NCBI GenBank assembly: GCA_021292105.1
Contig: CM037867.1
Location: 39,549,343 to 39,613,342 of the forward strand
DNA length: 64,000 bases
Direction of reading: 5' to 3'
From: Anadara kagoshimensis
Taxonomy: Eukaryota; Mollusca; Bivalvia; Arcoida; Arcidae
In this document: positions 33,957-45,699 of the stretch, piece after piece
Layout: each line of letters begins with the position of its first letter
Numbering within the stretch: the stretch's first letter is position 1
Position numbers and translations under genes: made by a program
The notes under the pieces: generated by a model
Told to the model about the DNA's origin: nothing
The model's database searches: none
Seen by the model: the letters and a program-made list of their open reading frames with translations, nothing else

Positions 33957-35264
33957 GGTGTACAGTTTACTGGACAATAACATATGTCAGATCGGAGTAA
34001 TTACATTTTTAAAATATCAGTGCACTAGGAAGGACTTTGAATGTTTACCCTTCACTAAGGCATATTGATTTGACTGAAAAGCCTATTTTTTTTTAGAATG
34101 GAGCCATTTTAAATATTTCTACGATGACAGAATTAAAATTGTCGGGGTTACAAAAGGGAGTCCTACTGCTCACTGTTTAGAATGTTTGATGCATAACAGT
34201 GTAAGTTATAAATAGATTTAGTTATTTAAAAACAGCCTTTACAGAATGTAATAGAATGAAGAAATAGGGCTTCATGTCAAGATAAGATTCTTTCACTTAT
34301 ATCGAGTCAGTTTTTGGATGGCGAAGGAAACCGGAGTGCCCGGAGAAACCCAAGTGGTCTCTGGCCAGTGAACTGGGAAAAAAACTTCCTCACACATGCT
34401 CCTTAAACTATTGGGAAGGTAAGTGTCACATGTAAAGCTTAGATCAGACTGATACAAATAGAACAAACAATAAACACCAAAACAACAGTCGTGTACAATG
34501 GAAAACAAACGCGTCTCAATGGCCTTTTTATAGAAAGTAATGACATGACGCCCACAAAACTTTAAAGAAGTCATAATTCAAATAGTATTAATAAGTATTT
34601 CATATTCGCATTGTTACCGACGTTTTTTTATTTCATATTTGCAATCAAAGGCAGTGAATTAATTTGTCTACCCTTAACGCTCCAAAAAATGCAAGGCATC
34701 CATTGGCATAATTAGGACAATGTCCCGCCGAACGCAGCCAGTTTTACACACAGGGACGTACATATTTTACATAGTTAAATGATGTGTGTTAACATACATA
34801 ATTGTGTTGCTTTCATCTCGGTCAGAGAAATGATGGATATGAGTTGACAAATATTTGTTTTATCTAAATAAAAGGTAATATCGGTGTAAATGTCAAGGGT
34901 CGGTACAGTTGCGATTCCGTGCCAAACGATTGCATTATATTTTTCATGGATCGCCTTGTGTACTGTGATAATATTTAATTTGGCCATGGATTTAAAAATT
35001 CGCCTGTTACCTGTCTGTAGAAAGCACTGTAGACTTTTGGCTTCTCTGGCCCGTTTTAAGCCATCTGTATCATTACAAAAATCGCTAAGATAAGTACACC
35101 ACTAAATTAAATACATTTATAGTATTTCATTCTTTAACTTAAAAAATAGCGGATTAACTGTTTTTGACACCCTGTTGTTTTTTGTTTTTATATCTAGGCT
35201 ATGGCGGAAACCAGAATGCCGAGAGAAATAGGTAGCGACTCGGTGGCGAATATTGCGGGGGTTG
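33957..35264. other. No gene; one repeat scrap
   Basis: The only recognisable piece is GGATGGCGAAGGAAACCGGA near 34315, similar to blocks at 32391 and 32736. Confidence 0.35.
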
Positions 35265-35480
35265 CAACCCCCTTTGAAAAATTTCAGAGAGAGCGAGAGA
35301 GAGAGAGAGAGAGCTAGCTATTGACTTATTATTTTCTTAGCCCCATCGGGGCTCTGCCCTAGACCCCTCGTCTCTGGAAGCTCGCACCTAGCATTGATAT
35401 TATTTTCAACCCCCCCCCTTTAAAAAAAAATCCTGGATAATTCTCAACCCCCCCCCCCCCCTTTCAAAAAATCCTGGATC
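35265..35480. mobile_element. GC-rich transposon fragment with C-runs
   Basis: GTTGCAACCCCCTTTGAAAA, two C-runs at about 35409 and 35446, and two copies of AAAAATCCTGGAT, the second continuing CCGCCCCTG. The AGGGGCGGATCCAGGA-type end is reminiscent of hAT-type termini, but I cannot confirm this. Confidence 0.35.
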
Positions 35481-35487
35481 CGCCCCT

Positions 35488-35680
35488 GGCGACTGTTCTT
35501 TCGCCAACCACTTTGCATTTGGAAATGAAAGTCAAGAACGTCCTTCGGAAAACCTAAAAACAGAGCGTGGCTTGTAAAGGAATCCTACCTGCACATTGCT
35601 TTAAGCACATGCAAAAAATGTTGCCACTTCACCTAAAGTAGGTGGCGTCTTGATAGTAGTGAAATATTCTTGCCCCATTC
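35488..35680 (+). mobile_element. Headless S2-like SINE body
   Basis: Starts GCGACTGTTCTTTCGCCAAC and ends AGTGAAATATTCTTG; the tRNA-like head is missing. It abuts a C-rich fragment containing TCCTGGATCCGCCCCTG at 35470. Confidence 0.65.
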
Positions 35681-35909
35681 AATTAATTAATTAATTAATC
35701 AATCAATCATGGGATCTTCCGGAAGAAACTTTAAAACACCAATGCCCTGTGAAATCAATCAATCAATCTTTAGATGGATATGCCATTTAAAGCAGATTTG
35801 ACTTCATGTATTTTTATGTTCCTGTATGTTATTCTCCTGAGTCAAAATGATCTTTTTTATTCAGAAGTATCAAATTGCGCGGTTATGTCACCAGCAATGG
35901 TAACTGTTT

Positions 35910-36480
35910 GCCGCTGTTTCACGTGATCAACGCCCCTTAACGTTTGTAAAATGTTTACTTCGCCAATTCCCGGAATAACGACGGTTTTAACGATAAAGCG
36001 TGAACTGATATGATTCCATGTCTAACATATCTAATGGAAATAACTGTTCCACTCCAACGTTGGTGGCATTGCGTGTCACAGCGTCAAACCGCATTAAACT
36101 CATGATTTAGAAATGGGTTTCGCCAGCTTTCTATGTAATGAACACCCCTTAACTTTGTGCGGAACGTTTTGGAAAAGGTTTATGTGGAGATTTCATGGTT
36201 TATACGATAAAAAGTGAACTGATATGATTCTATGTCTAATATATCTAATGGAAATAACTGTTCTGCTCAAACGTTGGTGGTATCGCGTGTCACAGCGTCA
36301 AACCGCATTGAACTCATGATTTAGAAATGGGCTTCGCCAGCTTTCTATGTAATGAACACCCCTTAATGTTTGTGCGGAACGTTTTGGAAAAGGTTTATGT
36401 GGAGATTTCCTGGAGTAACGTCATATTTATATGGGAATGATTATATATCCACCCGCTCAAACGTTAGAAGGCTATCACGT
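35910..36480. repeat. Tandem repeat, period about 214 bp
   Basis: ACTCATGATTTAGAAATGGG recurs at 36098 and 36312. GGAACGTTTTGGAAAAGGTT and CTAATGGAAATAACTGTTC recur in step. A more diverged third unit begins at 35910 (GCTGTTTCACGTGATCAACG). Confidence 0.85.
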
Positions 36481-36733
36481 GATACAGCGGCGAACCAAAA
36501 TTGCTTTAGTTGAACTCATGGGCTTGAATGTGTCAAATATTCTCGTATGTTTTAAAGTTCAACGTATTGCTATTTTAGCAAGTTATTTCTTCAAAGACAA
36601 TCGACAGATATTTTTATTCTCCCTGAGACCGATTGGCATATTGTTTGTAATTATTTTGAAGATAACCTTCGATCGAACTGAATTTATTTCTACAGTAAAT
36701 GGTAAGAAAATATAATTGTAAATTTTCTAATAC

Positions 36734-36947
36734 CTACAGCACAGGTCTGTCGAAAGTTTAACACTAGGCTAACGAATTAGTGCCGAATCTACATTTTATC
36801 TTGATCCGATACCTAAGCCGCTGTTCGACAGGCAGGTGTTATCTATCTCTCGACAGCTTTTCAGCCACTTGCTATCCACATCTCGGAAGATCGACAGTCA
36901 GGCTTCGACTCTTTTTTGTTAACACAGTGTTAAACTTTCGACAGGTC
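36734..36947. mobile_element. M2 MITE
   Basis: TACAGCACAGGTCTGTCGAA at the left and TTAAACTTTCGACAGGTC at the right. The outer right tip is lost. Confidence 0.72.
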
Positions 36948-37396
36948 ACATCCGATGTCTCGCATGTCGGTATATCATTATCCTTGATTTCAATGACAAT
37001 ATTGGTGTAGCTTTTGATAATTTACCTCCGTGGCTATTTTTGGTTAACTATCATTTTTACTAATCCTCTTGGCAATTGGTAACAATTTCATTTCAGAGTT
37101 CAGTTAACCACATCCTCCTTCTCGTTTTGTTATAAGCAAAGCAGACGATAATGACGTAGTCGGTAGAGCAGACGTCAATGACGTAGTTGGTAGATCAAAG
37201 TATTGACGTTACTTAAGTGTAAAATATTTACGAGGTATAATAATACACGTTTCTTCGAGTATCTTAACTTCGTGGTAGGATCAAGGTCGTGGCATTTGGT
37301 TTATACCGGACATCATTTACAGGAAGTGCATGTTTTAAACTATTAAATGCATATTGAAATATCGAGAATCTTACTTTATAGCAGGTTTCACCAATC

Positions 37397-37720
37397 AAAA
37401 ACAAACATAACAATATGTGTCCAAATCATTTAAAAAAATAAAGTAAAACACGCAAATTTCAAACAGGGAAGTGAGACAAGGTGTCCCTGAAAGGAAAGCA
37501 GTAAGTGCCTCCTGTTCAGCTACCTACATCCGCCACATATAAAGGAAATTAAGAGGAACATAGAACTATGGAATATGAAAAATATCCAGGGTAATTTTGA
37601 ATACACAGAGACATCATATTTTATACCAACAACATGGTGGCCATAAAATATTTTGAGGGTCTTGACAAGCCTGGTCTTGCAATATTCTTGCTTCAACCAT
37701 TTATATGTAAGCCGCTTGCA
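37397..37720 (-). repeat. R1 copy, diverged
   Basis: AAAACAAACATAACAATATG to GTAAGCCGCTTGC, with the GGCCATAAAATATTTTGAGG core. Confidence 0.8.
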
Positions 37721-38140
37721 AATTATTCTTAACACTATCTATTGTAGGTAAACTGTAAATGAATGGAGTTTCAGGCGTATTTCTCTTCTCTTCATTTCAA
37801 GTAAACAAGTTTTGAGCAAATCAAAATCCTGTGGCACTTACGCTAATTACTACATGTATTTGTAACTGTATAATATGATGTAATAATTCAATATTCCTTT
37901 GTTTTGAGCATTTTGATTGGTCAGATCTTTTCCGTTAGGTGTGCATGAATTGATTGACCCTCGGTGTCTTCATGTCATTGTGGACGCACACAGAGATATT
38001 TGAATTCCTACACTATATAGCGATGTTATTATTTTCCTTGCTTCGTCTGTATTGTTGTTTACATTGTCGACTTATTGTTTGAAAAAAATCTTCAAATTGA
38101 ATTTAAGAAATCAAAACAATTTTTCTTTTTTTTATGGAAA

Positions 38141-38322
38141 TACAGTCAAACCTGCCTTAAAGGCCACCTCTATACAAAGGCCACCTGCTTATAAAGGCAG
38201 TAGAATTGTATCCCAATTGTTCTTCATTCATATTATTTGAACCTGTATATCAAAGGCCACCTGTCCACAAAGGCCAATTTTCTGGTTCCCTTGAGTGGCC
38301 TTTATAGACAGGTTTGACTGTA
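38141..38322 (-). mobile_element. M3 MITE, complete
   Basis: TA-flanked inverted ends TACAGTCAAACCTG and CAGGTTTGACTGTA. Internal GGCC-TTTATA motifs give extra palindromic structure. A TA duplication with such ends fits a Tc1/mariner-type non-autonomous element. Confidence 0.82.
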
Positions 38323-38937
38323 CATGTATGAAAGAATTGGACATTTAACACAGGTACGCCATTTGAGTAGCGATTTATGTTGTATGCATGTTTCCATAAT
38401 ATAAAGAAATATTATTTTCATTTCTTTAAAACAAAGTGAAATCCTCATGTTATGCCAGAAAAATTAAAATATTTTTTTTTAAATCAAACAAGAAGTCAAT
38501 TAATTTTTTTCAGGCCATATGTAAAAGTTAAACTCATCATGTTACCTGTTATTATACGGCTTAAATGAACTTAAAAATCCCTCGGGATGTCAGCCCTGCG
38601 TAAAGTTTTTAAACCATATGCCACGTCTTTTTATAAACTCTATATGCATATACATTGACCATTTTGTGCCAAATTACACACGATGCGGGTACTAAGATGG
38701 ATGACTATGTGAAGTAGTCACACATCCCTATGGATATTAAAGTCCATGTTAGTTTTGTAGCACCTTACAAAAATGTCATAAGTATTTCCGCATTTTTAAA
38801 GAAAAGTGAAAAAAATGTCAACATAATTTAGTTATCATTGTACTTCCTTCTTGAAATGGATTTTGATTATTGATATTTTGATAAAAAATAATTGTTTTTA
38901 AATATACAAATGTATCAGCCAATGTTTTGTTTGTGAT

Positions 38938-39120
38938 TTGTCTGTGGTGTAACTTGATCCTGTCGGTTTGATATTAACAAGCTAAACAAGATCTGCTTAA
39001 CCTTCCGGACCAACCGGCCTCACTCCCCTGGTGGAAGTTCACGTGTTTTACCTAAGTCAGTTTCAAAGTATTTATTTTGCTTTGGGGTTGTGATTTGGGC
39101 ATGGATAGGTATGTTTGTTT
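38938..39120 (+). repeat. R1 3' half
   Basis: Core CGGCCTCACTCCCCTGGTGG and terminal GGATAGGTATGTTTG. Confidence 0.75.
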
Positions 39121-39372
39121 TTGATTTTGTGGTATCGTTGTCAACGCAATAATTGGGTAACTGTAAGAATGCAGATGCATTATATGGCATACTTATTGAA
39201 ACCTAGACTCTCGCAATAACCAGGGTTTGAGTGTATATCAAGCACTGTATTCGTATTTTCTTTATTTGTTGTTGTAGCCATTACCAAGTAAAATGTTTTC
39301 AAACGATGATTGTGTATATTCCATTGCATCATGTCCTTTGATAATAAGTTCTCACAACTTGTTCGATTTGGT

Positions 39373-39555
39373 TACAGTCAAACCTGTCTATAAAGGCCAC
39401 TCAAGGGAACCAGTAAAATTGGCCTTTGTGGACAGGTGGCCTTTATATACAGGTTCAAATAATATGAATGAAGAACAATTGGGATACAATTCTACTGGCC
39501 TTTATAAGCAGGTGGCCTTTGTATAGAGGTGGCCTTTAAGGCAGGTTGGACTGTA
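39373..39555 (+). mobile_element. M3 MITE, complete
   Basis: TACAGTCAAACCTGTCTATA at the left and GGCAGGTTGGACTGTA at the right. Same family as 38141-38322 in the opposite orientation. Confidence 0.82.
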
Positions 39556-39746
39556 TATAAGGGTATTAATGAATACATGCGAGTTTACGAAACACGACAC
39601 ATTGGTGTTGGCGCCTCGCATACAAGTTGGTAAAAAGAAAGCACAGTAAGATCATGTTAGCTTGGAACAGTGGTGATATGGACTTTAGAAGCAATAGTAG
39701 ACTAACCCAATGATTGAATATGCTTAGATTACATTCTGAATTTTGA

Positions 39747-39900
39747 CTCCTGGTCGTTTTAGCTAGCTAGACAGAATGTGCTTACTCTTCCGGAGCACCT
39801 GGCCACACTTCCCTGATGGACGTTCATGTGCTTATCTCAGATAGTAGTCACTTGCTTTCGGGATTGTGACTTTGACATGGGTGGGTATGTTTGTGTATGA
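39747..39900 (+). repeat. R1 3' half
   Basis: CTTCCGGAGCACCTGGCCAC to GGGTGGGTATGTTTG. Confidence 0.72.
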
Positions 39901-40904
39901 TTTACTAGTATACATAAAGCAAACCAGCCAATCAATTTTTTAAAGATTCTCAGAAATTGGGAGGGAATTATTACATGCGGGTTTACAAAACACAGTGCCT
40001 GAGTTCTAGGTAACGACAGACCGCCATACTGGTATAAATGCAGTACATGACTATCTGTTTAACAACAGGTGTTAGAATATACGTTTTTGTGTAAGGTTCA
40101 CAAGTGCAGATATTTCAAAACATGCAACTATGTGATCGAGTTTAGTCTGTTTTACGGAAACCAGTTTATGCCAGTCGCTTAACCTTTAAGAGCGCAAGTT
40201 TAACCACGACATAGCATACAGCCAAGAACGTTAAATTGGTCTTTTTATATTACGACAAATTACTAATTATTAAGAGACAAGAACGAGAGAGAGATGGAAT
40301 AGTTAGACACAGCATTTTAGTCGTAATTTTTCAATAATGACTCTACATGTATACCATATTTTTATAATTCATGTCAGACCCTAGTTATGTTTTTAGATAT
40401 ACAACAGTATTTTTGGATCTTTTACGTGACAATTGGAAATATCTCTGTCAGATACTAATATTTAATTTCCATTTTAAATGACACTACAATGTACTTAGTC
40501 TTGTACTCAGTTTGGATATCTTAATTTTTTTTAAATGTGAAAAGTAGCGCATAGGACATTTTAAAATACTTGGAACATTTTTCAGGAATGGTGTTACTTT
40601 TTTATGAAAGATTGCTTTTTCTAGATACTGACAAATCAAACATACATATAATATGTGTTTTAATATCGTGTGTGGTATCCAACACTTCTTGAAACATTTT
40701 TGGGGATAAAATTTAGGATTTTCATACAATTTTCACAAAATTAAAAATGAGGTAAGTCAATTGACTTTTTTTAAAATTATGCCCGCAAAAATTTTTGGCA
40801 ATAAATAACGCAAGCAAAAACACAACAAATCAATGACATAAAAAATAAAAAAACGCATATTGAGCCAACCGATTGTAAAACTACCGACAATGGATGGACA
40901 CTTA

Positions 40905-41055
40905 GTACTCGAAAACAAACATACCAACCAAAACCCTTTCCCAAATCCCGAAGCAAAGAAAAAAACCGCGAAACTGACAAATCATGTTCAACACATGAAC
41001 TTCCACTTAGGAAGTGAGATCGGGGGCTCCGGAAAGGTAAGTTAACTCCTGTTTT
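40905..41055 (-). repeat. R1 3' half
   Basis: AAAACAAACATACCAACC to GGCTCCGGAAAGGTAAGTTA. Confidence 0.7.
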
Positions 41056-41339
41056 AATACAAAGGACAGAGTGCAATGGTTCAAATATTTTTTAGAGACC
41101 ATCATACTTAATACAACAAGCAGTATCATTTAAATCTTTATAAAAATTATTTAATACGGATGATGTTTATATTTCTTAAAACATAATGTTGAAAACTGGA
41201 TTTTAAATATTTGAAAAGATTTGAAACATTACTTTGGGGTATTTTAGATATACGGATTTGAGTGAAACTATTAATTTTGTGCTTTAATAATTTTTATTTC
41301 TATCTGACCATCTAGTAAGTCTAGTTTGGTAAAAATCAA

Positions 41340-41455
41340 ATCAAATCAAATCAAAAATACACAAATCTATGTCAAAACCACAATCAAAAAGCATAGTAAA
41401 AACTTTGAAACTGGTGGGTAGTCAAATTTGAAAATCAAAGGAACATGAAACTATG
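41340..41455 (-). repeat. R1 fragment
   Basis: ATCTATGTCAAAACCACAAT, GTAAAAACTTTGAAACTG and AAAGGAACATGAAACTATG, with the middle deleted. Confidence 0.6.
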
Positions 41456-41794
41456 ATATTCACTTCTTTAGTTTTCACCATTTGTCATGAGACATTTATG
41501 ATTACTTGCTATAAGATACTGTATGCATCGTGACATAATTAGATTTTACAACAACTAAAAAAGACGAACGTCTCAAGAGTTGAAAAGAAAAATTACGGTC
41601 CTATTAAAACATGTACCTTCTGTAACCAATGTAATTAACAGCAATCACTATTGACTTTTATGGCAGTTATAAGCAAAAAAAAAAAAAAACAAAAAGTCTA
41701 ATTAACTTGGACATTATGTAAAACTTTCAGCATAACTAACATAACTAAGAATATCAGTACTTCAAAATGGACAGTATTTTTTAATTACTCATGA

Positions 41795-42425
41795 GGTACT
41801 TAACCCCTCTGGTCCATCTGACCTCGTTTCCTTGGTGGCAAAAGAAGTTTTTTTCTACTTAATTTGCCAGCTTTCCCGTTTACTTTGGGATTCTTATTTG
41901 GGCATGGATTGGTATGTTTGTTTTTACTTCGCTTTGGGATTGTGATTTGGACATGGATTGGTATGTTTGTTTTTACTTTGTTTTGGGATTATGATTTGGA
42001 CATGGATTGGTGTGTTTCTATTTACTTTGTTTTGGGATTATGATTTGGACATGGATTGGTATGTTTGTTTTTACTTTGTTTTGGGATTATGATTTAGACA
42101 TGGATTGGTAAGTTTTATATTGCTTTGGGGTTTTGGGATTGTGATTTCGACATGGATTGGTATGTTTGTTTTTACTTTGTTTTGGGATTTTGATTTTGAC
42201 ATGAATTGGTATGTTTGTTTTTACTTTGTTTTGGGATTATGATTTGGACATGGATTGGTATGTTTGTTTTTACAGTGCTTTAGGATTGTGATTTGGACAT
42301 GGATTGATATGTTTGTTTTTACATTGCATTAGGATTTTGGTTTGTACATGGATTGGTATGTTTGTTTTTACTTTGCTTTGGGAATGTGATTTGGACATGG
42401 ATTGGTATGTTTGTGTTTGATTTCC
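41795..42425 (+). repeat. R1 copy whose 3' end is a 49-bp tandem array (11 units)
   Basis: An R1 3' half (from CCTCTGGTCCATCTGACCTC) runs into units of TTTGGGATTATGATTTGGAC, ATGGATTGGTATGTTTGTTT. The GACATGG-type core recurs at 41902, 41951, 42000, 42049, 42098, 42150, 42199, 42248, 42297, 42346 and 42395, a period of 49 bp with one 52-bp step. Confidence 0.92.
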
Positions 42426-42944
42426 ACCCAGAATAAATAATATGCATAACTGTTTGATCCAACATAATCGAACCTTTGCCTACGCTAGATGTATTTCATC
42501 TTTGATCTCCTCCATTTTGTTGTCTGTGATTTTAATTTTAATGTAATTCCGTCACGATAAAACTACATTAAAGAATTTTCATGCAATCATCTGCACGAAA
42601 AATTAAGGAAACAAAAACAAGGATGATCAAACTAAAAATATGCAAATTTTATAATCATTTAAGAAAATTTTGTTCAAAATATAAAAGAAAAAACGAAATT
42701 TTTAGAATTTGAAATCATTGATAAACAAGACATATGTAAAACGATACCTTGCAAAATGTATGATTACTTGGGACAATTTTGTTGATAATGTAAAAGAATC
42801 GTGAGATATTTAGAATTTGAATAAAATTCATGATAAGCAAACATTTTTTCTGTACTTCATGCTTATCTTTTATTCATTTTATTTTTCATTTTACTATTGA
42901 AGTTAAAAACTAAAAAACGAAAAAAAACCATAATAACAACATAA

Positions 42945-43060
42945 TAATCCATGTCCGAATCACAATCCAGAAACAAAGCTGAAACTTTGACACTGACAAA
43001 TTAGGTTAAACAGGCGAACTTCCACCAGGGAAGTGAGGCCGGGTGCTCTGGAAGATTATT
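42945..43060 (-). repeat. R1 3' fragment
   Basis: AATCCATGTCCGAATCACAA to GTGAGGCCGGGTGCTCTGGA. A TTTCAG acceptor-like site follows at 43095. Confidence 0.75.
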
Positions 43061-43289
43061 TTTGTGTTGATTTTGTTATAAATATCATTTCAGACACGAA
43101 CCGGAGTAAATATCCATTGGTTTGATAAAAGTATCATTAGAGGGTCCTCTGATTATTTTTACAACCAGTCCTTTTATGAATATCCACATTTAAAATTTAG
43201 CCGTTGTTACCAAAATATTTAACTAAAATACTTGCATGAAAATGTTATCATTTATAAATCAAATGTAATTTAATAGTTTTATCAATAAA

Positions 43290-43490
43290 AAACAAACATA
43301 CCAATTTATGTCCAAATCAGAATTCCAAAGCGAAGTTAAAAAAAACTGGCAATTTCAGTTAAATTTACGTTAAACAATCGAACTTCCACAACGGAAGCGG
43401 GACCATGTACTCTGGAAGGGTAAACCCTTTCTGTTTAGCTAGTCACACCTGTCATGTGTGTACTTAAAACTGGGAATTAAAACTCTTCCA
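43290..43490 (-). repeat. R1 3' half
   Basis: AAAACAAACATACCAATTTA to CACACCTGTCATGTGTGTAC. Confidence 0.75.
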
Positions 43491-44488
43491 TGTATATGCG
43501 ACCCATACGCATTCACAAAATCAATGTAATTTACTAGTTCAACTGAAAGTTAATTGATCGATCTTTCAGACATAAAAAAGGTCGAGCTCCGAAATATCAT
43601 GATTATATATTTATTTTTTCCTCTTCTATACCTATCTCTATACCTAAATAAAAATAATTTCATTCATCATAATCTCATCAATGTTAATATCTTTTCAGCA
43701 TAACAGATTATTCTTAAAAATAAAAAAAATTACAAAAAATGTATACTGGTACATTGGTTTTGTGAATCCATCCATCCGAACACCTCCATAATCGAAAACT
43801 GATTCTTTTTTTTATAATTTCCCATGCGCATTTCAATTTGCAAACTTATTAATTATGTTAGTTTAGACCGAGATCTGATTTATGACCACGTCACAATGAA
43901 TCTTATAAAAGAAGGTTGATGCTTTGAACTAGAATATATTAATTGCATTCCTGGGATTGCCAGAAGACGGGTAGCGGGGTGGAAATGAAGAGATACGGTT
44001 GCTATATCATTAATTCATTTCGGTTTTAATTTCAGATTGCCTTTGAAATTTAAAAGTAACGTTGATATGGTATAGGATTAAAGACACTGTTCGGTTTTAT
44101 TGAGACGTCGGATAAGCTTCTAAATCAAATATATAGCTTAGAAGAGGTAAGTTGTTTTTAAGGCATTTTGTTCACAAAATTACTTAATTAAAAATTTAAA
44201 GTCAGCATGCTTATTTAAGTACTTAACTAACAGATTAATTAGAAAATCATTTATAGAAAAAAATAAAATGAAATAAAATAAAATTAAATTAATAAATAAA
44301 AAATTAGCTTAACAACATAGATTTTCGATGAACCTGTAATTTTTGTGTTTAAAGAGATATTTGTGTACTCGGTGTATATGAAGTTTCCAATCATAAAATC
44401 AACATTTTAATGACGTTAAATTAGAGAAGATGCATTTCTATTGATTTGTAGTTATATTTTTATGTTCGAAAATTCTTCTTTTAAATAC

Positions 44489-44757
44489 AAAACCTAATCA
44501 AGGCCCTTAAAACTTTTTATGGCCGTCATCATAGTATTGTTGATAAGTTTGATGTCTGTGTGCCTAGGATTGCCCTGATATATTTGACGTCCCTTAGTGC
44601 CATGTTCCTTTCACACAATTTTGATTACACACGTGGCCGGTGTAGCTAGCTAAACAGGAGGCGACTTACCCTTCCGGAGCACCCAAAGTCAGTTTCAAAG
44701 TTTTTACTAAGCTTCTGGATTATGATTCGGACATGGATTAGTATGTTTGTTTTTGAT
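44489..44757 (+). repeat. R1 copy with an internal deletion
   Basis: Lacks the segment between GAGCACCC and AAAGTCAGTTTC (about 40 bp of the consensus). The same deletion is found in the inverted copy at 51900-52010. Confidence 0.82.
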
Positions 44758-45534
44758 TATCTCTATTGGAACTATCTGATTTTTTTCTTTATCTTATAGC
44801 TAAATAAGTATATTACGATTATAGACCTTTGATTTACTCTTGGTTGTAAGACTGTAAGATGGTTTTGTTTTAATAACTCATTGCAATATTTAATTTGTTG
44901 AATGTGTTAGTATTTGTTCCAGTCTTAAAGGTATTGAATGCAAAAAAAGGTTATTTACAATTAATTGCTGGTCGACTTGCTTAGTTATATAAAGTTTCCA
45001 CATTGGGAACAGGCAATATACCATAAGAATACACCGTAAGCTGAAGAAGCAGTATTGCTGCATAGAAATCGAAAGTTGACAATAGAAAAATTGAGGTCAT
45101 CACGTTTATAATTTAGCTTCAAAGGTAGTCTTTAGTTGGCGTCATAATTGAAGTATAAGTCTAATTATGAAGCGGAACTGGAAGAACTGGTATCGTGTAT
45201 TTCAAGCACACTAAGAAGACAGATGACATTCACACAATTTAGCACTATTAAAAATAGAACGTCAGTTGAATGATATGATGACAGTCTTCTCTCCAGATTT
45301 AAAAAGATTCCATATCTATTCTATTTCATACGAATGTGTGCCCATTGGTAAACCGATGGTTCTTTAAAATATTATTATACCAAACACAACAAATATGTTG
45401 TCTATCAACACCTTTGTTGATGGAATCTTTAATAAATATTTTTGATTAGAGTCCATATTTTTCCCCTTAAGAAAACCTATTATCCGATGCTTAAATAGCA
45501 ATGATGATATACATGTATTTTTAAAAGCGAGGTC

Positions 45535-45690
45535 AGTTGCTCCGGCGGGGGAGGTACCTCATGTATTGCTAACTATACGGACACTCGTCTAATCAATATT
45601 GAGAATTAAAGAAACATGGAACTTTCATACGTAAAATATATCCATGATAATTTCGGAAACAGATGCGTACATAAGTTATTTTGTGATGAC
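45535..45690 (-). repeat. R1 fragment, diverged
   Basis: GAAACATGGAACTTTCATAC, AAATATATCCATGATAATTT and TGACGGTCAAAT match the R1 middle. Confidence 0.5.
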
Positions 45691-45699
45691 GGTCAAATC

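Noticed and set aside
41795-42425. CRISPR-like array at the 49-bp repeats
   Set aside because: The repeats are contiguous with no unique spacers, and the genome is eukaryotic.
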